A stretch of 9,218 nt of DNA from Spirochaeta sp. (GTDB lineage Bacteria; Spirochaetota; Spirochaetia; Sphaerochaetales; Sphaerochaetaceae), in contig JAIMZO010000041.1 of assembly GCA_020054965.1 (NCBI GenBank), positions 1 through 9,218 on the forward strand, written 5' to 3'. The notes beneath the pieces were generated by a model that ran no database searches, was not told the origin of the DNA, and saw only the letters and a program-made list of their open reading frames with translations. The position numbers and the translations under genes were made by a program. Positions 7,539 to 9,218 of this stretch are shown here, in pieces (the stretch's first letter is position 1; each line of letters begins with the position of its first letter).

Positions 7539-7568
7539 TTGACTCTTTATAAGGAAACAAATCATAAT
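7539..7568 (+). promoter_or_regulatory. sigma70-type promoter of asnS
   Basis: TTGACT (7539-7544) and CATAAT (7563-7568) are separated by 18 bases, each one mismatch from consensus. Transcription would start near 7575, giving a leader of about 20-25 bases that carries AAGGAG (7582-7587) ten bases before the asnS start. The leader is too short for a T-box or attenuator. Confidence 0.65.
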
Positions 7569-7597
7569 GACCCAATATGATAAGGAGAGACTTTTTC

Positions 7598-8986
7598 ATG
7601 AAAGAACGGATTTCTACATTGCTCAAGAGAGAACCACAGGCTGAATTTGTTGTGGCAGAAGGCTGGGTAAGGACCAAGCGAGACAGCAAGAATGTATGCT
7701 TCCTTGAGGTCAATGATGGTTCGTGTCTGAAGGGACTGCAGATTGTCATCGACAAGGAGCAGCTTCCTGACCTCTCCATTCTCAATGATATCACCACCGG
7801 TTGTTCAGTTGTCTGCAAGGGCCCAATCGTTGCAAGTGCAGGTGGCAACCAAGCAGTCGAGATGGCCACTGTCGACGTACAGGTAGTGGGTCCCTGTCCG
7901 GTGGATACCTATCCTCTCCAGAAGAAACGGCATACCATCGAGTATCTTCGTGAGATTGCCCACCTGAGAGCGAGAACCAACATGTTTGGTGCAGTGGCAC
8001 GGGTGAGAAATACCTTGAGCTATGCTGTCCACACCTTTTTCCAGGAACATGGGTTCTTCTATGTGAATACCCCGATCATCAGTGCAAGCGATTGTGAGGG
8101 AGCAGGCGAACAGTTTTTGGTCACCACCCTGGATTTGGACAACATTCCCCGCAGCGAAGATGGAACGATCGATTACACCAAGGACTTCTTTGGCCGGCAA
8201 TCCTTCCTTACCGTCAGTGGTCAGCTGGAGGGTGAGACCTACGCTATGGCATTGAAGAACATATACACCTTCGGTCCCACCTTCAGGGCAGAGAACTCCA
8301 ATACCAAGAGACACCTCGCTGAGTTCTGGATGGTAGAACCCGAGATGGCTTTCTGCACGCTTGAAGGAAACATGGAAGTAGCAGAAGCATTCCTCAAATA
8401 CCTGTTCAAGACCGTGTTGGAGGAGTGTGCAGAAGATATGGCTTTCTTCAGCAAGTTTGTCCAATCGGGAGTACAGGAAACGCTCAAGTCAATCGTGGAG
8501 ACACCGTTTGCCCACCTGACCTACACTGAGGCGATTGATGAACTTTCCAAGCACAACGACAAGTTTGAATTCCCTGTCTCCTGGGGCAGCGACTTGCAGA
8601 GTGAACACGAGAAGTTCCTCACCGAGACAATATGCAAGCGACCGGTGATCGTGACCGATTATCCCAAGGAGATCAAGGCTTTCTACATGAAGCTGAATGA
8701 GGATGGGAAGACCGTTAGGGGCATGGATGTCCTGGTTCCCCGCCTGGGTGAGATCATCGGCGGCAGCGAACGTGAATCGGACCTTGACATATTGACCAAA
8801 CGCATGGAAGAGCTGGACCTCAATCCTGATGATTATTGGTGGTATCTTGATCTGAGACGATTCGGCACAGTCCCTCACGCCGGATTCGGCCTCGGATTTG
8901 AACGCTTGGTGCAGTACGTCACAGGGATGGGAAACATCCGCGACGTCATACCCTACCCAAGGGCTCCAAAACTGGCAGATTTCTGA
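7598..8986 (+). CDS. asnS: asparaginyl-tRNA synthetase
   Basis: This class IIb aminoacyl-tRNA synthetase charges tRNA-Asn with asparagine in the cytoplasm. It has 462 residues against 466 in E. coli. The N-terminal OB-fold anticodon-binding domain (about 15-100, [21 protein letters not shown]) precedes the catalytic core. There I see [12 protein letters not shown] (162-173), [20 protein letters not shown] (196-215), class II motif 2 [21 protein letters not shown] (229-249) and motif 3 GFGLGFERL (429-437). The [14 protein letters not shown] and EFWMVEPE wording distinguishes it from aspartyl-tRNA synthetase. The start at 7598 was preferred to an in-frame ATG at 7577, because AAGGAG lies between them at proper distance from 7598 and nothing suitable precedes 7577. 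The gene stands alone with its own promoter and a strong terminator. Having asnS suggests direct charging of tRNA-Asn; whether an amidotransferase route also exists is not visible. Confidence 0.98.
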   Translation: MKERISTLLKREPQAEFVVAEGWVRTKRDSKNVCFLEVNDGSCLKGLQIVIDKEQLPDLSILNDITTGCSVVCKGPIVASAGGNQAVEMATVDVQVVGPCPVDTYPLQKKRHTIEYLREIAHLRARTNMFGAVARVRNTLSYAVHTFFQEHGFFYVNTPIISASDCEGAGEQFLVTTLDLDNIPRSEDGTIDYTKDFFGRQSFLTVSGQLEGETYAMALKNIYTFGPTFRAENSNTKRHLAEFWMVEPEMAFCTLEGNMEVAEAFLKYLFKTVLEECAEDMAFFSKFVQSGVQETLKSIVETPFAHLTYTEAIDELSKHNDKFEFPVSWGSDLQSEHEKFLTETICKRPVIVTDYPKEIKAFYMKLNEDGKTVRGMDVLVPRLGEIIGGSERESDLDILTKRMEELDLNPDDYWWYLDLRRFGTVPHAGFGLGFERLVQYVTGMGNIRDVIPYPRAPKLADF

Positions 8987-8994
8987 TCGGGTAC

Positions 8995-9017
8995 AAGGCG
9001 GCATGGGCCGCCTTTTT
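8995..9017 (+). terminator. intrinsic terminator of asnS; probable target hairpin of the adjoining intron
   Basis: GGCGGC (8997-9002) pairs perfectly with GCCGCC (9007-9012) around ATGG, extended by AA/TT to eight pairs, and runs into five Ts (9013-9017). It starts 8 bases after the asnS stop. The following base is the inferred first base of a group II intron, so this hairpin is also its 5' exon. Confidence 0.92.
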
Positions 9018-9218
9018 GTTTGCCCAGCATGGGCAATAACTTGGTGGTGAAAGTCCACTGTGGGTGCGGTACTGCCAAGGGCAGAACCACTAGCTCAAGG
9101 CAAGTGCAAGCATGCGAGTGCTTGTGTGAAGGAAGCCGGCGGCAAAGTCCCGAGCCAACGAACAGAAACTGGATACAAGGCCGGTTGACAGGATGAGTCT
9201 GCGAAATGTGACGAAGTC
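9018..9218 (+). mobile_element. group IIC (bacterial class C) intron, 5' part of domain I, truncated by the window edge
   Basis: From GTTTGCCCAGCATGGGC the segment follows the known Oceanobacillus iheyensis group IIC ribozyme (GUGUGCCCGGCAUGGGU at its 5' end) in order. Matching stretches are GGTGGTGAAAGTCC against a GGGUGAGAGUCC segment, TGAAGGAAGCCGGCGGCAAA against UGAAGGAAGCGGACGGCAAA, then GAACAGAAAC, ACAAGGC, GGATGAGTCTGC and ACGAAGTC near 9140-9218. Hairpins visible are TTGCCC/GGGCAA (9020-9036), GTGG/CCAC (9044-9058), CTGCC/GGCAG (9072-9084) and CAAGCA/TGCTTG (9107-9124). The comparison is from memory, not an alignment run. Class C introns home into DNA just behind terminator hairpins, exactly as here. 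No open reading frame is expected this early; the remaining domains and a reverse transcriptase/maturase gene, if intact, would follow within about 2 kb. The exact 5' end is inferred. Confidence 0.88.

Noticed and set aside
6656..7552. Plus-strand reading frame of 298 codons running into the intergenic region
   Set aside because: Antisense to the second acyl-CoA ligase and crossing its promoter; no recognisable domains.
7382..7597. T-box or other riboswitch ahead of asnS
   Set aside because: The promoter at 7539-7568 leaves only about 20-25 bases of leader, and no T-box consensus or antiterminator is visible.
9020..9036. A second terminator-like hairpin (TTGCCC/GGGCAA) after the asnS terminator
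   Set aside because: No T-tract follows it, and it matches the first stem of the group IIC intron.
7805..9058. Minus-strand reading frames opposite asnS (219 and 189 codons)
   Set aside because: Shadows of asnS; one would run through the terminator hairpin and the intron start.
1..9218. Defence system, CRISPR array, toxin-antitoxin pair or prophage
   Set aside because: No repeats, nucleases of defence type, phage genes or small toxin pairs were seen; the protein genes all belong to housekeeping or metabolic families.

Overview
The window is mid-GC bacterial chromosome with compact, housekeeping-type gene content and sigma70-like promoters. My best guess is a spirochaete of the Sphaerochaeta type. 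This rests only on remembered resemblance: paired long-chain acyl-CoA ligases, and the style of the DUF1846, AroG and AsnS proteins. It is not proven by anything in the sequence.

Layout. Positions 1-7381 are read leftward (minus strand) and 7598-9218 rightward. From right to left on the minus strand come a long-chain acyl-CoA ligase (7381-5462); a 74-base gap with a weak terminator, an inverted repeat and a candidate promoter; and then a tight six-gene run. That run is an ArsC/Spx-fold protein (5387-5052), a YycJ/WalJ-like metallo-beta-lactamase-fold hydrolase (5052-4276), a second AMP-forming acyl-CoA ligase (4279-2471), class I DAHP synthase (2424-1348), a DJ-1/PfpI protein (1330-779) and the first 257 residues of a DUF1846 protein (773 to beyond the left edge). 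The first three of the run overlap at stop/start codons (TAATG and ATGA). The last three are separated by 46, 17 and 5 bases.

Between 7382 and 7597 lies a divergent intergenic region with a strong leftward promoter, a rightward promoter for asnS and an unexplained imperfect hairpin between them. asnS (7598-8986), complete asparaginyl-tRNA synthetase, ends in a textbook intrinsic terminator (8995-9017).

The most interesting element is at the right edge. Starting directly after the terminator's T-tract, 9018-9218 matches the 5' part (domain I) of a group IIC self-splicing intron. It resembles the Oceanobacillus iheyensis group IIC intron in order and wording of segments. Insertion just behind a terminator hairpin is the hallmark target choice of this class. 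The rest of the ribozyme and any reverse transcriptase/maturase gene lie outside the window.

The genes do not form one obvious pathway. Fatty-acid activation (two ligases), entry to aromatic amino-acid synthesis (DAHP synthase), a stress/repair-type protein (DJ-1) and proteins of unknown role share a transcript. I found no defence system, CRISPR array, tRNA or rRNA.
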